64,000 nucleotides of DNA from Polaribacter sp. Hel_I_88 (GTDB lineage: Bacteria; Bacteroidota; Bacteroidia; Flavobacteriales; Flavobacteriaceae), in the NCBI RefSeq assembly GCF_000687935.1, contig NZ_JHZZ01000001.1, forward strand, positions 2,378,001 through 2,442,000, given 5' to 3'. A program made the position numbers and the translations under genes. Below the pieces are notes generated by a model, which was not told the DNA's origin, made no database searches, and worked only from the letters and a program-made list of their open reading frames with translations. Below, in pieces: positions 53,739 to 62,337 of the stretch (the first letter of the stretch is position 1; the number at the start of each line of letters is the position of its first letter).

Positions 53739-53875
53739 CACAGAGATTCGCAGAGGGAAGTTGTAGTACGAAAAAAGAGATTCACAGAGGAATTTTTAAA
53801 TTAAAATAAAACTTGTTTTAAAACAAGAAACAACTAAAAATTCGTCTTTGCGAATTTTTACGAAGCAATCTCTTT
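53739..53875. repeat. Intergenic repeat element, copy 2
   Basis: Same 5' block (ACACAGAGATTCGCAGAGGG) and same 3' block (ACGAAGCAATCTCTTT) as copy 1. The hairpin is AAAAATTCG-TCTTTG-CGAATTTTT (53836-53859), a C-G to T-A pair swap relative to copy 1. It also contains a 16-bp palindrome CTTGTTTTAAAACAAG (53812-53827) not found in copy 1. Confidence 0.75.
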
Positions 53876-53978
53876 TCTCGAAGAAAATATGCTGGTTAAT
53901 TTGTTTAGTAATGAGTCAGAATTTTTGGTTTACGCTTCAAAAAAGTTTTATAAAGAATAAGTGTAATTGAATTTTAAA

Positions 53979-54024
53979 CAAGAGATTGCTTCGATTTACG
54001 AAAAAGTAAATCTCGCAAAGACGC
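53979..54024. repeat. Intergenic repeat element, partial inverted copy 3
   Basis: On the minus strand it reads GCGTCTTTGCGAG, then a hairpin GATTTAC-N6-GTAAATC and GAAGCAATCTCTTG. It keeps the GTCTTTGCGA and GAAGCAATCTC blocks of copies 1 and 2 but has a different hairpin between them. Confidence 0.65.
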
Positions 54025-54083
54025 TACTTATATTTCTTTTTGATTTTTTAAAAATAAATTAGTTTAAGTTTAGCTTTTAGACA

Positions 54084-54246
54084 GCAAACAAGTCTAGCCC
54101 TGATTGAACGACCTGTTTGAGCTCTTTTTTATGCTTTGTTAAATTTTTAATACCATTTATAAAAGGTGAAATTACTTATAAATAATTACGGATGTTTAAA
54201 TAAAATCAGCATAAAAAAAGCGAGTAGTGAAAGCAGGAAATAGCTT
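54084..54246. repeat. Dispersed structured element, copy 2 (inverted)
   Basis: On the minus strand it begins GAAGCTATTTCCTGCTTTC, carries CTTTTTTTATGCTGA, and ends with TTCAATCAGGGCTAGA and CTTGTTTGC: the same block order as the copy at 47585-47738. Again CTTTTTTATGCT (54123-54134 region) can pair with AGCATAAAAAAAG about 75 bases away. With the other repeats it fills the 585-base gap before the radical SAM gene. Confidence 0.7.
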
Positions 54247-54302
54247 CAAATAATTCTAAAAAAGACATCGTAAAATAAGTTTTTCTTAACAAATTTTCTA
54301 TG

Positions 54303-54310
54303 TAAATTTG
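54303..54310 (+). promoter_or_regulatory. -7 box of the YgiQ-type gene
   Basis: TAAATTTG matches TAnnTTTG exactly and ends 6 bases before ATG 54317, so the mRNA is probably nearly leaderless. No TTG is seen at -33. Confidence 0.45.
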
Positions 54311-54316
54311 CAAACT

Positions 54317-56278
54317 ATGCAAGAAACTACAAAACATCAATTAACTGACTGGTTACCAACAACGAACAGAGAAGTAAAAATTCGTGGTTGGGAAGAATTA
54401 GACGTGATTTTATTTAGTGGAGATGCGTATGTGGATCATCCATCTTTTGGACCAGCTGTAATTGGACGAATTTTAGAAAGTTACGGTTTAAGAGTCGCGA
54501 TTGTGCCTCAACCAAACGTAAACGATAATCTACAAGATTTTGAGAAATTAGGAAAACCAAGATTGTTTTTTGGAGCAACTGGAGGTTGTATGGATCCTAT
54601 GGTTTCTAATTACACAGCAAGCAAAAAAAGACGTGATAAAGATGCGTATACTCCTAATGGAGATAAAGGTTTTAGACCTGACTATGCAACGTCTGTATAT
54701 TCTAAAATATTAAAGGAAAAATTTCCTGATGTGCCTGTTTTAATTGGCGGAATTGAAGCTTCTTTAAGACGTGTTACGCATTATGATTACTGGTCTGACA
54801 AGTTGTTGCCAACAATTTTGGAAACCTCTAAAGCAGATATGTTGGTGTATGGAATGGGTGAGCAACCTTTGCGTGAAATTGTAACATTGTTGCAAAAAGG
54901 GGTTCCATTTTCGAGCTTGAAAAACATCAAACAAACTGCTGTTTTAATCGATCAAAAACAAGAAAAATTACCAGTTGTAAATGATTGGGAGGATGTAACT
55001 ATCAACTCTCATACAGCTTGTTTAAATGATAAAAAAACGTTTGCTTCTAACTTTAAAGTGATTGAGCAAGAATCAAATAAATTAAAAGCAAGACGAATTT
55101 TACAGGAAGTGGAAGGAAAAACTTTGGTGATCAATCCTCCTTTTCCAACCATGACAGAAAAAGAAATTGATGGTTCTTTCGATTTGCCTTTTACACGCTT
55201 GCCACATCCAAAATATGATAAGCGTGGACCAATTCCTGCTTTTGAAATGATAAAATTCTCAATAAATATTCACAGAGGATGTTTTGGAGGTTGTAGTTTC
55301 TGTACAATTTCTGCACATCAAGGAAAATTTATTGCGAGTAGAAGTAAAGAATCTGTTTTAAGAGAGGTTGATAAAGTGGCTAATATGCCAGACTTTAAAG
55401 GCTATTTATCTGATATTGGTGGACCTTCTGCTAATATGTATCAGATGAAAGGAAAAGTACAATCTATTTGCGACAAATGTGTTGCACCAAGTTGTATTTC
55501 GCCTGTAATTTGTTCTAATTTAGATACGTCTCACAAGCCATTAACGGAATTATATCAAGCAGTTGATAAACACCCAAAGATTAAAAAATCTTTTATTGGT
55601 AGTGGAATTCGACATGACATGTTAGTGCCTGAATTTAACAAAAATGCAGATCCAAAAGAATTAGATGAGTATACAGAAGAAGTGATGACGAATCATGTTT
55701 CTGGGCGATTAAAAGTGGCTCCAGAACATACTTCTGATCCTGTTTTAAAGTTGATGCGTAAACCTTCTTTTACGTATTTTCATAAATTTAAAGAGCGTTT
55801 TGATAAGATAAATATTAAGAAGAAATTGAACTTACAATTGATTCCTTATTTTATATCAAGTCACCCAGCAAGTGAAGTGGAAGATATGGCAAATTTGGCT
55901 GCTGAAACTAAAAATATGGGCTTTCAGCTGGAGCAAGTTCAGGGTTTTACACCAACTCCAATGACAGTTGCTACTGTTATTTATTATTCTGGTTATCATC
56001 CTTATACTTTAAAACCAACAAGAACTCCAAAGACAAAAAAGGAACGTGAAGACCAACATAGATTTTTCTTTTGGTACAAAAAAGAAAATAAAGATTGGAT
56101 TAAAAACACGTTAACTAAAGTTGGGCGATCTGATTTGTTACAAGTTTTATTGCCAGAAAATAATTCCTGGAAAAAGAACAAAACAAAGCACAAAACTGCA
56201 CAACATACTTTTGATGATGCAATACCTTTTAATAGAAGGAAAAAGAAAGTGAGTAGAGCTCCTAAAAAGAGGAGGTAG
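54317..56278 (+). CDS. YgiQ family radical SAM protein
   Basis: A 653-residue protein with the N-terminal YgiQ region (GDAYVDHPSFGPAVIGRILE), the radical SAM core with C322-x3-C326-x2-C329 (GCFGGCSFC) binding a [4Fe-4S] cluster, further Cys residues in SICDKCVAPSCISPVIC, and a basic C-terminal tail (KKKVSRAPKKRR). YgiQ proteins are widespread but their reaction is not established. I start at ATG 54317; the TTG at 54308 lies within the -7 box. Confidence 0.93.
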   Translation: MQETTKHQLTDWLPTTNREVKIRGWEELDVILFSGDAYVDHPSFGPAVIGRILESYGLRVAIVPQPNVNDNLQDFEKLGKPRLFFGATGGCMDPMVSNYTASKKRRDKDAYTPNGDKGFRPDYATSVYSKILKEKFPDVPVLIGGIEASLRRVTHYDYWSDKLLPTILETSKADMLVYGMGEQPLREIVTLLQKGVPFSSLKNIKQTAVLIDQKQEKLPVVNDWEDVTINSHTACLNDKKTFASNFKVIEQESNKLKARRILQEVEGKTLVINPPFPTMTEKEIDGSFDLPFTRLPHPKYDKRGPIPAFEMIKFSINIHRGCFGGCSFCTISAHQGKFIASRSKESVLREVDKVANMPDFKGYLSDIGGPSANMYQMKGKVQSICDKCVAPSCISPVICSNLDTSHKPLTELYQAVDKHPKIKKSFIGSGIRHDMLVPEFNKNADPKELDEYTEEVMTNHVSGRLKVAPEHTSDPVLKLMRKPSFTYFHKFKERFDKINIKKKLNLQLIPYFISSHPASEVEDMANLAAETKNMGFQLEQVQGFTPTPMTVATVIYYSGYHPYTLKPTRTPKTKKEREDQHRFFFWYKKENKDWIKNTLTKVGRSDLLQVLLPENNSWKKNKTKHKTAQHTFDDAIPFNRRKKKVSRAPKKRR

Positions 56279-56310
56279 GTTTTTTGTTGATTTATATTTT
56301 GGGTTTTATT

Positions 56311-57498
56311 TTAATTTTTTTCATTCAAATATTCCCCTAAAGAAAAACCCATACTTGCACAACCTTGCAAAAGATAACCACCTGTTGGAGTATCCCAATC
56401 TAACATTTCACCAATACAAAATTGATTTGGTATTTTTTTGAGTTCGAAATTACTAGAAACTGCGTTTAAATCGATTCCACCAACTGTAGAAATAGCTTCG
56501 TCAATTTTCGCAGTGTTGGTGATTTCTAAAGGAAATTTTTTAATGTTTTCTGATAAAGATTTTACGTCTAAATATGATTCTTTAGAAAGGTATATTTTTA
56601 ACAAATCGATTTGAGCTAAACTCAATTTGAGCTCTTTTTTTAAAATTTGTGTGGTGTTTTTATAGGTTGATGCTATTATTTTTGAATACACATTCTCTAA
56701 AGTTAAAGAGGGTTTTAAATCGACAAAAATTGTTGCTTTTTTATGCTGATGAAGTTGTGCTCTAATTTGTGGACTTAATCCATAAATGGCATTTCCTTCT
56801 AAACCAAATTCAGTAATAACAGTTTCCCCTTTTTGCATTTTTACATCACAAGAAATAGTGATATTTTTTAAAGGAGTTCCTTCGTGTTTATCAATGAAGT
56901 TCGGTTTCCAATCAATTTCAAATCCACAATTGGAAGCCTGAAAAGGAACAGTTTTAATATCTTCTTCAGAAAATATTTTTCTCCAAACTCCATCAGAACC
57001 TGTAATTTTCCAACTTGCTCCACCCAAACAAAAAATAGTATAATCTGATTGAATAGATTTACCGTTAATTATTGGTTTGTTGTTTTTATCCCAATCAGAA
57101 AAAGTATGCTCGTAATTTATGGCAACACCTTTTTCTTTCAGGTGCTTTAAAATGGCATTTAAAACTTCAATGGGTTTTATGCCTTCTTTTGGGTAGACTC
57201 TTTTGCTACTTCCTATATAAGTGGGAATTCCGATTTTATCAAGCCAATTTCTAAAATCTTTATTTGTGAAATTTTCTAAAGATTTTTCCAAAAAATCAGT
57301 TGGTGTATACTTTTTAATAAAGGTTTCAAGTAGTTCTGAATGCGTCAAGTTAAAACCACCTTTACCAGCTACTAAAAATTTACGGCCTGTAGTTTTATTT
57401 TTTTCATAAATGGTAATTGTAAACTTTTCAGCATTTAAAGTTGATGCTAGTAAAAAAGCTGACATTCCACCACCAATAATCGTAATTTTTTTTTTCAT
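56311..57498 (-). CDS. HI0933-like flavoprotein (TIGR03862 type)
   Basis: A 395-residue FAD protein read from ATG 57498 (MKKKITIIGGGMSAFLLAS), which places the dinucleotide fold GGGMSA at the N-terminus. It carries GRKFLVAGKGGFNLTHSE, YPKEGIKP, CLGGASWKITGSDG and the final FCIGEMLDWDTPTGGYLLQGC segment, all typical of the HI0933/BaiN-related group. The reaction is not established. It converges with the YgiQ gene. Confidence 0.88.
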   Translation of the reverse strand: MKKKITIIGGGMSAFLLASTLNAEKFTITIYEKNKTTGRKFLVAGKGGFNLTHSELLETFIKKYTPTDFLEKSLENFTNKDFRNWLDKIGIPTYIGSSKRVYPKEGIKPIEVLNAILKHLKEKGVAINYEHTFSDWDKNNKPIINGKSIQSDYTIFCLGGASWKITGSDGVWRKIFSEEDIKTVPFQASNCGFEIDWKPNFIDKHEGTPLKNITISCDVKMQKGETVITEFGLEGNAIYGLSPQIRAQLHQHKKATIFVDLKPSLTLENVYSKIIASTYKNTTQILKKELKLSLAQIDLLKIYLSKESYLDVKSLSENIKKFPLEITNTAKIDEAISTVGGIDLNAVSSNFELKKIPNQFCIGEMLDWDTPTGGYLLQGCASMGFSLGEYLNEKN

Positions 57499-57761
57499 CA
57501 AAAGGGATGTGTACAAAAAAATAAAACTATACTAATTAGATAGTTAAATATATTTTTAAATATTTGGTTTATTTTTCCTCAAAGGTATATAAACTAAATT
57601 ATTTAAGGTAAATTTTAAATATTTTAGTTAAAACAAGTACATTTAATTTCTTCAGAAAAACTGCAAATAGAAGTATAGAACATAGTTTAAAAAACATAAA
57701 ATGTATTCCGCATTTGTTGAATTTTATTTTACGAAATAAGAACTAAGAGCGTAAAAAATTA

Positions 57762-57769
57762 TAATTTTG
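57762..57769 (+). promoter_or_regulatory. -7 box of the CtlX-like gene
   Basis: TAATTTTG matches TAnnTTTG and ends 17 bases before ATG 57787. No TTG is seen at -33. Confidence 0.4.
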
Positions 57770-57786
57770 CTGTTCATAAAATTTAT

Positions 57787-58725
57787 ATGCAACAAACAAC
57801 TAATTCTATTTTAATGATTCGTCCTATAAACTTTAGGATGAACGAACAAACTGCTGTAAACAACTATTTTCAAGAAGATATTGATTTAAAAAATGCAGAA
57901 ATAAATAAAAAAGCACAAGAAGAATTTGATGCTTTCGTATTTAAATTAAAAAGCTTTGGGATTCATGTAACTGTAATTTCTGATACAGATGAACATGATA
58001 CACCAGATTCTATTTTTCCTAATAACTGGATTTCTTTTCATGCTGATGGTACTGTTGGAATCTATCCAATGTTTGCAGAAAACAGACGATTAGAAAGAAG
58101 AGAAGATATTTTAGTTGAATTAGAAAAAAATGGTTTTTTAATAGAAAACACAGTAGATTATACTGCTGCAGAAGAAGAAAGCTTGTTTTTAGAAGGAACA
58201 GGAAGTATTATTTTAGATCGCGTTAACAGAAAAGCATATTGTGCTTTATCAGCAAGAGCAGATGAAGAACTTTTTATAGAGTTTTGCGAAGATTTTGAAT
58301 ATACACCTGTAGTTTTTATAGCGAATCAAACTGTAAATAATAAAAGAGTAGCTATTTATCATACCAATGTGATGATGTGTGTTGCTACAACATTTGCTGT
58401 AATTTGTTTAGATACTATTGATGATAAAGCCGAACGAAAAAATGTTGTAAAACATTTAAAAGAAGATGGCAAACAAATTATAGAAATTACAGAAGATCAA
58501 ATGAACAATTTTGCAGGGAATATGCTGCAATTAAAAGGCGAGAATGATGAGTTGTTTTTAATTATGAGCCAAACTGCTCATGATTGTTTAACACAAAGTC
58601 AAATTGCTAAAATAAACAATCATTGTAAAATTATATCGAGTTCTTTAGAAACAATTGAAACTTGTGGAGGTGGAAGTGCGCGTTGTATGATGGCAGAAAT
58701 ATTTTTACCCAAAAATAACTCATAA
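57787..58725 (+). CDS. CtlX-like guanidino-group hydrolase (arginine deiminase superfamily)
   Basis: A 312-residue enzyme of the amidinotransferase fold. It opens with SILMIRPINFRMNEQTAVNN, carries the substrate-binding DTPDSIFPNNWISFH motif, the EGTGSIILDR segment and the C-terminal GGGSARCMMAEIF with nucleophile C300. It matches the citrulline-utilisation hydrolase/dimethylargininase-like group (CtlX) better than classical arginine deiminase. It probably hydrolyses citrulline or a related compound. The gene is single, between its own -7 box and a shared terminator. Confidence 0.88.
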   Translation: MQQTTNSILMIRPINFRMNEQTAVNNYFQEDIDLKNAEINKKAQEEFDAFVFKLKSFGIHVTVISDTDEHDTPDSIFPNNWISFHADGTVGIYPMFAENRRLERREDILVELEKNGFLIENTVDYTAAEEESLFLEGTGSIILDRVNRKAYCALSARADEELFIEFCEDFEYTPVVFIANQTVNNKRVAIYHTNVMMCVATTFAVICLDTIDDKAERKNVVKHLKEDGKQIIEITEDQMNNFAGNMLQLKGENDELFLIMSQTAHDCLTQSQIAKINNHCKIISSSLETIETCGGGSARCMMAEIFLPKNNS

Positions 58726-58750
58726 CCAACCTAAAGTTTGCTTCAAAAAA

Positions 58751-58792
58751 AAATCAATTCGATCTTAAAGTTAAAGTCGAATTGATTTTTTT
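58751..58792. terminator. Bidirectional terminator between the CtlX-like gene and pafA
   Basis: Stem AAATCAATTCGA / TCGAATTGATTT with a 14-base loop, A-run on one side and T-run on the other, between convergent genes. Confidence 0.8.
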
Positions 58793-58813
58793 TATTCATA
58801 TGAAATCAAAAAA

Positions 58814-60451
58814 CTATTTTAAAGCTTCCCCAATAATTTGTCCTGTTGATGAATTTGGAGCTTCAATTTGCAATAAATTAGCAATTGTTGGAGCAATATC
58901 TATAATTTCATGACGTTTTTTAGAGCTTCCTTGCTGAATGCCATTTCCGTAAAAAATAATAGGAATATGCGTGTCATAAGAATAGCCAGAACCATGAGAA
59001 GTTCCAGTTTTTCCTCCAGTTAAAGTTGCTGGATAAGGAATCATCAAAACATCTCCAGAATATTTTTGATTATAGCCATTTTGTAAAGAATTCATAATTC
59101 CATGAGGGAAACTTGCAGTTTGTAATGTTTTTGCTGATACAACTTTGTAAATTCCATCAAGATTAATAATTTCTTCTACCAATTTATCTGCTACAATACT
59201 TTTTGTAAGTCCTAAAGATTCAATCTTATCTTTATCTAAAAATATTTGATAATTAGAAATGTTTTCAATCAATTCTGTGGAATTAAAATATTTTTGAGTG
59301 ATTTTTAAAACTTCTTCTTTAAATTTTCTGTTGCTAAAATAATGTGCAGGTATTTTTAAAGATTGCAAATAGGCAGGTACATCTACAGCAGCATGATCTG
59401 CAGTTAAAAAAACGGTGTATTTGTCTTTTCCGATTTCTTTGTCTAAAAAAGAAAGTAAATCTGCCAAATCATTATCCAAACGCAAATAGGTGTCTTCAAT
59501 TTCTACAGATGTTGGTCCAAATTGATGTCCAACATAATCTGTAGAAGAAAAGCTTACTGCTAAAAAATCTGTAAATTCACTTTTTCCTAAATTTTCACCA
59601 ATAATAGCTGCTTTTGCAAAATCTGCTGTAAAAGAATTCCCAGCAGGAATTCCTTTAATTATACTATAGTTTCCATTATCCTCTTTTAAAGCAGGAATAT
59701 TATGAGGAAATGTACTGCTAGTTTCGCCCTTAAATTTGCCTTCATACACATTTTCATCAACAATACTATTTTTATACGTATTGATATCGTAAAGTGTTTC
59801 CCAAGGCTGTTCTAAGTAAGTAGCTGCTTTGCCAGAATTATTAAAATCTGTTACCCAATTTGGTAATGCATCCATATAAAAAGAAGAAGAAATAAATTGA
59901 CCTCTTGAACCACCATCAAACCAATAGGCGCCATTTGCTGTATGTCCTGCAGGTAAAATTGCAGACCTATCTTTTATACTAACACTTATCGTTTTGTTTT
60001 GCATATTTTGCGCTAAACGCAACTGATCAGTTATTGTAGTTGTTTGCATTCTAAAAGGAGATTTTTTTCCTTCATTAGTATCATTTCCAACAGTTGTGTA
60101 TGTATCATCATCTACACAATAAATTGATTCCTTTAAAAATTTGTCATACCAATTGTTAGATATTATTCCATGATTATCTGGAGTGGTACCTGTGTAAATT
60201 GAGGTATGACCAACTGCTGTGTAAGTTGGTATATAATTATATTGAGCATTTTCTAGAGAAAACCCATTATTTAAAAGTCTTTTAAATCCGTTTTCTCCAT
60301 ACCTGTTATAGAATCTTGTCAAATAATCGTATCTCATTTGATCTATAACAATACCAACAACAAGCTTTGGTTTTTCTGGGTTTTTAGAATCGCTTTTAAA
60401 TCCAGAGAATAAAATTACGATTGCAAATAGATAAATTATACTGTTTTTCAT
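58814..60451 (-). CDS. pafA: PafA-type alkaline phosphatase
   Basis: A 545-residue secreted phosphatase with a signal sequence (about 1-20) and the single-domain alkaline phosphatase fold: metal-binding D37 in VIDQMRYDYL, nucleophile T78 in PTYTAVGHTS, DHAA and HGSGY near the end with further metal ligands. PafA enzymes of Flavobacteriia are calcium-dependent, periplasmic phosphomonoesterases that release phosphate from organic compounds and often work without phosphate starvation. The length (about 545) is normal. Confidence 0.92.
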   Translation of the reverse strand: MKNSIIYLFAIVILFSGFKSDSKNPEKPKLVVGIVIDQMRYDYLTRFYNRYGENGFKRLLNNGFSLENAQYNYIPTYTAVGHTSIYTGTTPDNHGIISNNWYDKFLKESIYCVDDDTYTTVGNDTNEGKKSPFRMQTTTITDQLRLAQNMQNKTISVSIKDRSAILPAGHTANGAYWFDGGSRGQFISSSFYMDALPNWVTDFNNSGKAATYLEQPWETLYDINTYKNSIVDENVYEGKFKGETSSTFPHNIPALKEDNGNYSIIKGIPAGNSFTADFAKAAIIGENLGKSEFTDFLAVSFSSTDYVGHQFGPTSVEIEDTYLRLDNDLADLLSFLDKEIGKDKYTVFLTADHAAVDVPAYLQSLKIPAHYFSNRKFKEEVLKITQKYFNSTELIENISNYQIFLDKDKIESLGLTKSIVADKLVEEIINLDGIYKVVSAKTLQTASFPHGIMNSLQNGYNQKYSGDVLMIPYPATLTGGKTGTSHGSGYSYDTHIPIIFYGNGIQQGSSKKRHEIIDIAPTIANLLQIEAPNSSTGQIIGEALK

Positions 60452-60559
60452 AAGGTTGTTACTTTAATATAACATCAAAAGTAATTAAATTTTATTTTGA
60501 TAGCACTAATTATATATTGTGTAAATGTTATTTATTAATTTAGCACAAAAATTTAATCT

Positions 60560-61300
60560 ATGAATTACATAGAGCATATTGGTAAATACTTTATTATGCT
60601 AGGGCAGGTTTTTAAAAAACCGCTTAAAGGTAGAATTTTTCGCGAAGCTTTATTCAAGGAAATAGAAGAACTTGGTTTAAAGTCTTTGGGTATTATTATG
60701 TTTATTTCCTTTTTTATTGGAGGTGTAATTGCATTACAAACTGCCTTAAATTTAGATACGCCTTTTATTCCAAAATCTTTAATTGGTTTTGCTGCAAAAA
60801 GATCTATAATTTTAGAGTTTGCACCAACTTTTTGTTCTATTATTTTAGCTGGTAAAGTAGGTTCTTATATAACTTCTAGTATTGGTACTATGAGGGTTAC
60901 AGAACAAATTGACGCGTTAGATGTTATGGGAATCAATTCCTTAAATCATTTAGTGTTACCAAAAGTAATTGCAACTGTATTCTTTTATCCATTTCTAATA
61001 ATTTTAGGAATGGCTTTAGGTATTTTCGGTGGCTGGTTGGCTGGTGTTTTATCGGGTTTATTTTCAGGTGTAGATTATATTGAAGGATTGCAATCAGATT
61101 TTAAGCCTTTTTTAATTGTCTATGCACTTATAAAAACACTTGTTTTTGCCTTTTTAATAGCTACAGTTCCATCTTATCATGGTTATTATGTAAAAGGCGG
61201 TTCTCTTGCAGTAGGTAAAGCAAGTACGCAATCTGTAGTTTGGACTACCATATTAATTGTAATTATGAATTATTTATTAACTCAAATGTTACTAACTTAA
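60560..61300 (+). CDS. mlaE: MlaE-type ABC transporter permease
   Basis: A 246-residue membrane protein with five hydrophobic helices and the MlaE/YrbE landmarks: FISFFIGGVIALQTALNL, FAAKRSIILEFAPTF, AGKVGSYITSSIGTMRVTEQIDAL and the C-terminal GGSLAVGKASTQSVVWTTILI. It is the inner-membrane permease of the phospholipid transport system that keeps outer-membrane lipid asymmetry. The ATPase gene follows without a gap; the MCE-domain protein MlaD is not encoded here. Confidence 0.93.
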   Translation: MNYIEHIGKYFIMLGQVFKKPLKGRIFREALFKEIEELGLKSLGIIMFISFFIGGVIALQTALNLDTPFIPKSLIGFAAKRSIILEFAPTFCSIILAGKVGSYITSSIGTMRVTEQIDALDVMGINSLNHLVLPKVIATVFFYPFLIILGMALGIFGGWLAGVLSGLFSGVDYIEGLQSDFKPFLIVYALIKTLVFAFLIATVPSYHGYYVKGGSLAVGKASTQSVVWTTILIVIMNYLLTQMLLT

Positions 61301-62068
61301 ATGATAGAAGTAAAAGATTTACGCAAAGGTTTTGGTGATGTTGAAGTATTAAAAGGAATTACAACAACTTTTCACCCAGGAAAAACAAGTTTAATTATTG
61401 GGCAAAGTGGTGCAGGAAAAACAGTTTTCTTAAAATCTCTAATTGGTTTGCATATTCCAGAAAGTGGCACTATTTCTTTTGATGGAAGAATCAATACAAA
61501 TTTTAGTATTGAAGAGAAAATGCAATGGAGACAAGAAATAGGTATGGTTTTTCAAGGAGGTGCTTTATTTGATTCACAAACAGTTGAAGAAAATGTAATG
61601 TTTCCTTTAAAAATGTTTACAAAACAGTCTCAAAAAGAAATGTTAGAAAGAGTAAACTTTGTGTTAGATAGAGTGAATCTTGAAAATTCTAATGATAAAT
61701 TACCTGCAGAATTATCTGGAGGTATGCAAAAAAGAGTTGCCATTGCAAGAGCCATAGTTATGAATCCAAAATACTTGTTTTGTGATGAACCAAATTCTGG
61801 TTTAGATCCACAAACTGCAACTGTAATCGATAATTTAATTCAAGAAATTACAGACGAATATAAAATTACAACCGTAATTAATACCCATGATATGAATTCT
61901 GTAATGGAAATTGGCGAAAATATTCTTTTTTTAAAGGATGGTAAAAAAGAGTGGGAAGGAAGCAGTGATGAGATGTTTAAAACTGATAATGAAGCTGTTG
62001 TCGGTTTTGTGTATTCTTCTAATTTATTTAAGAAAGTTCGAGAGGCATATTTAAAAGAAACAAATTAA
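61301..62068 (+). CDS. mlaF: MlaF-type ABC transporter ATPase
   Basis: A 255-residue ATPase with Walker A GQSGAGKTV (about 34-42), Q-loop MVFQGGALFDS, signature LSGGMQKR, Walker B YLFCDEPNSGLD and H-loop NTHDM. The PNSGLDP form and the MlaE gene directly upstream (no gap) identify it as MlaF, the energy source for phospholipid transport between the membranes. It is followed by the promoter of tRNA-Lys. Confidence 0.93.
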   Translation: MIEVKDLRKGFGDVEVLKGITTTFHPGKTSLIIGQSGAGKTVFLKSLIGLHIPESGTISFDGRINTNFSIEEKMQWRQEIGMVFQGGALFDSQTVEENVMFPLKMFTKQSQKEMLERVNFVLDRVNLENSNDKLPAELSGGMQKRVAIARAIVMNPKYLFCDEPNSGLDPQTATVIDNLIQEITDEYKITTVINTHDMNSVMEIGENILFLKDGKKEWEGSSDEMFKTDNEAVVGFVYSSNLFKKVREAYLKETN

Positions 62069-62076
62069 AAAAATGT

Positions 62077-62113
62077 TTGTTTTACTGAAAATAAGTTCTA
62101 TATTTGCACCCGC
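62077..62113 (+). promoter_or_regulatory. tRNA-Lys promoter
   Basis: TTTG with TTG at 62077-62079, 19-base spacer, then TATATTTGCACCCGC (62099-62113): a full Bacteroidota promoter plus a C-rich start region identical to that of tRNA-Arg. Confidence 0.8.
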
Positions 62114-62128
62114 TTAAAGGAAAAGATT

Positions 62129-62201
62129 GACCTGGTAGCTCAGTTGGTAGAGCATCTCCCTTTTAAGGAGAGGGTCCTGGGTTCGAGCCCCAGCCCGGTC
62201 A
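62129..62201 (+). tRNA. tRNA-Lys (anticodon TTT)
   Basis: A complete 73-base cloverleaf: D arm GCTC / GAGC, anticodon stem TCTCC / GGAGA with loop CTTTTAA (anticodon TTT) and T arm CTGGG / CCCAG with loop TTCGAGC. The acceptor arms GACCTGG / CCCGGTC pair in six of seven positions; position 5-68 is a T-C mismatch. The discriminator is A and CCA is not encoded. A full promoter lies upstream and a terminator downstream, so it is probably functional. Confidence 0.95.
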
Positions 62202-62212
62202 CAAGAAATAAA

Positions 62213-62243
62213 AAAGTTTGCAGTTTTTCTGCAAACTTTTTTT
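62213..62243 (+). terminator. Terminator of tRNA-Lys
   Basis: Stem AAAGTTTGCAG / CTGCAAACTTT with a 5-base T loop and a T-run, 12 bases after the tRNA. Confidence 0.9.
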
Positions 62244-62312
62244 AGTTTATAGAACTTTTTAAGTTAAAAATTTATTTGGTTTTTTTTAACTCGCTTAACG
62301 CTTTTAAAATTT

Positions 62313-62320
62313 TATTTTTG
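62313..62320 (+). promoter_or_regulatory. -7 box of the CIA30 gene
   Basis: TATTTTTG matches TAnnTTTG and ends 17 bases before ATG 62338. Confidence 0.4.
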
Positions 62321-62337
62321 TTTTAAGTCTTTTAAAA

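Noticed and set aside
53041..54246. CRISPR array
   Set aside because: The repeats are few, long, differ in length and are interrupted by a gene; there is no regular repeat-spacer pattern and no cas gene.
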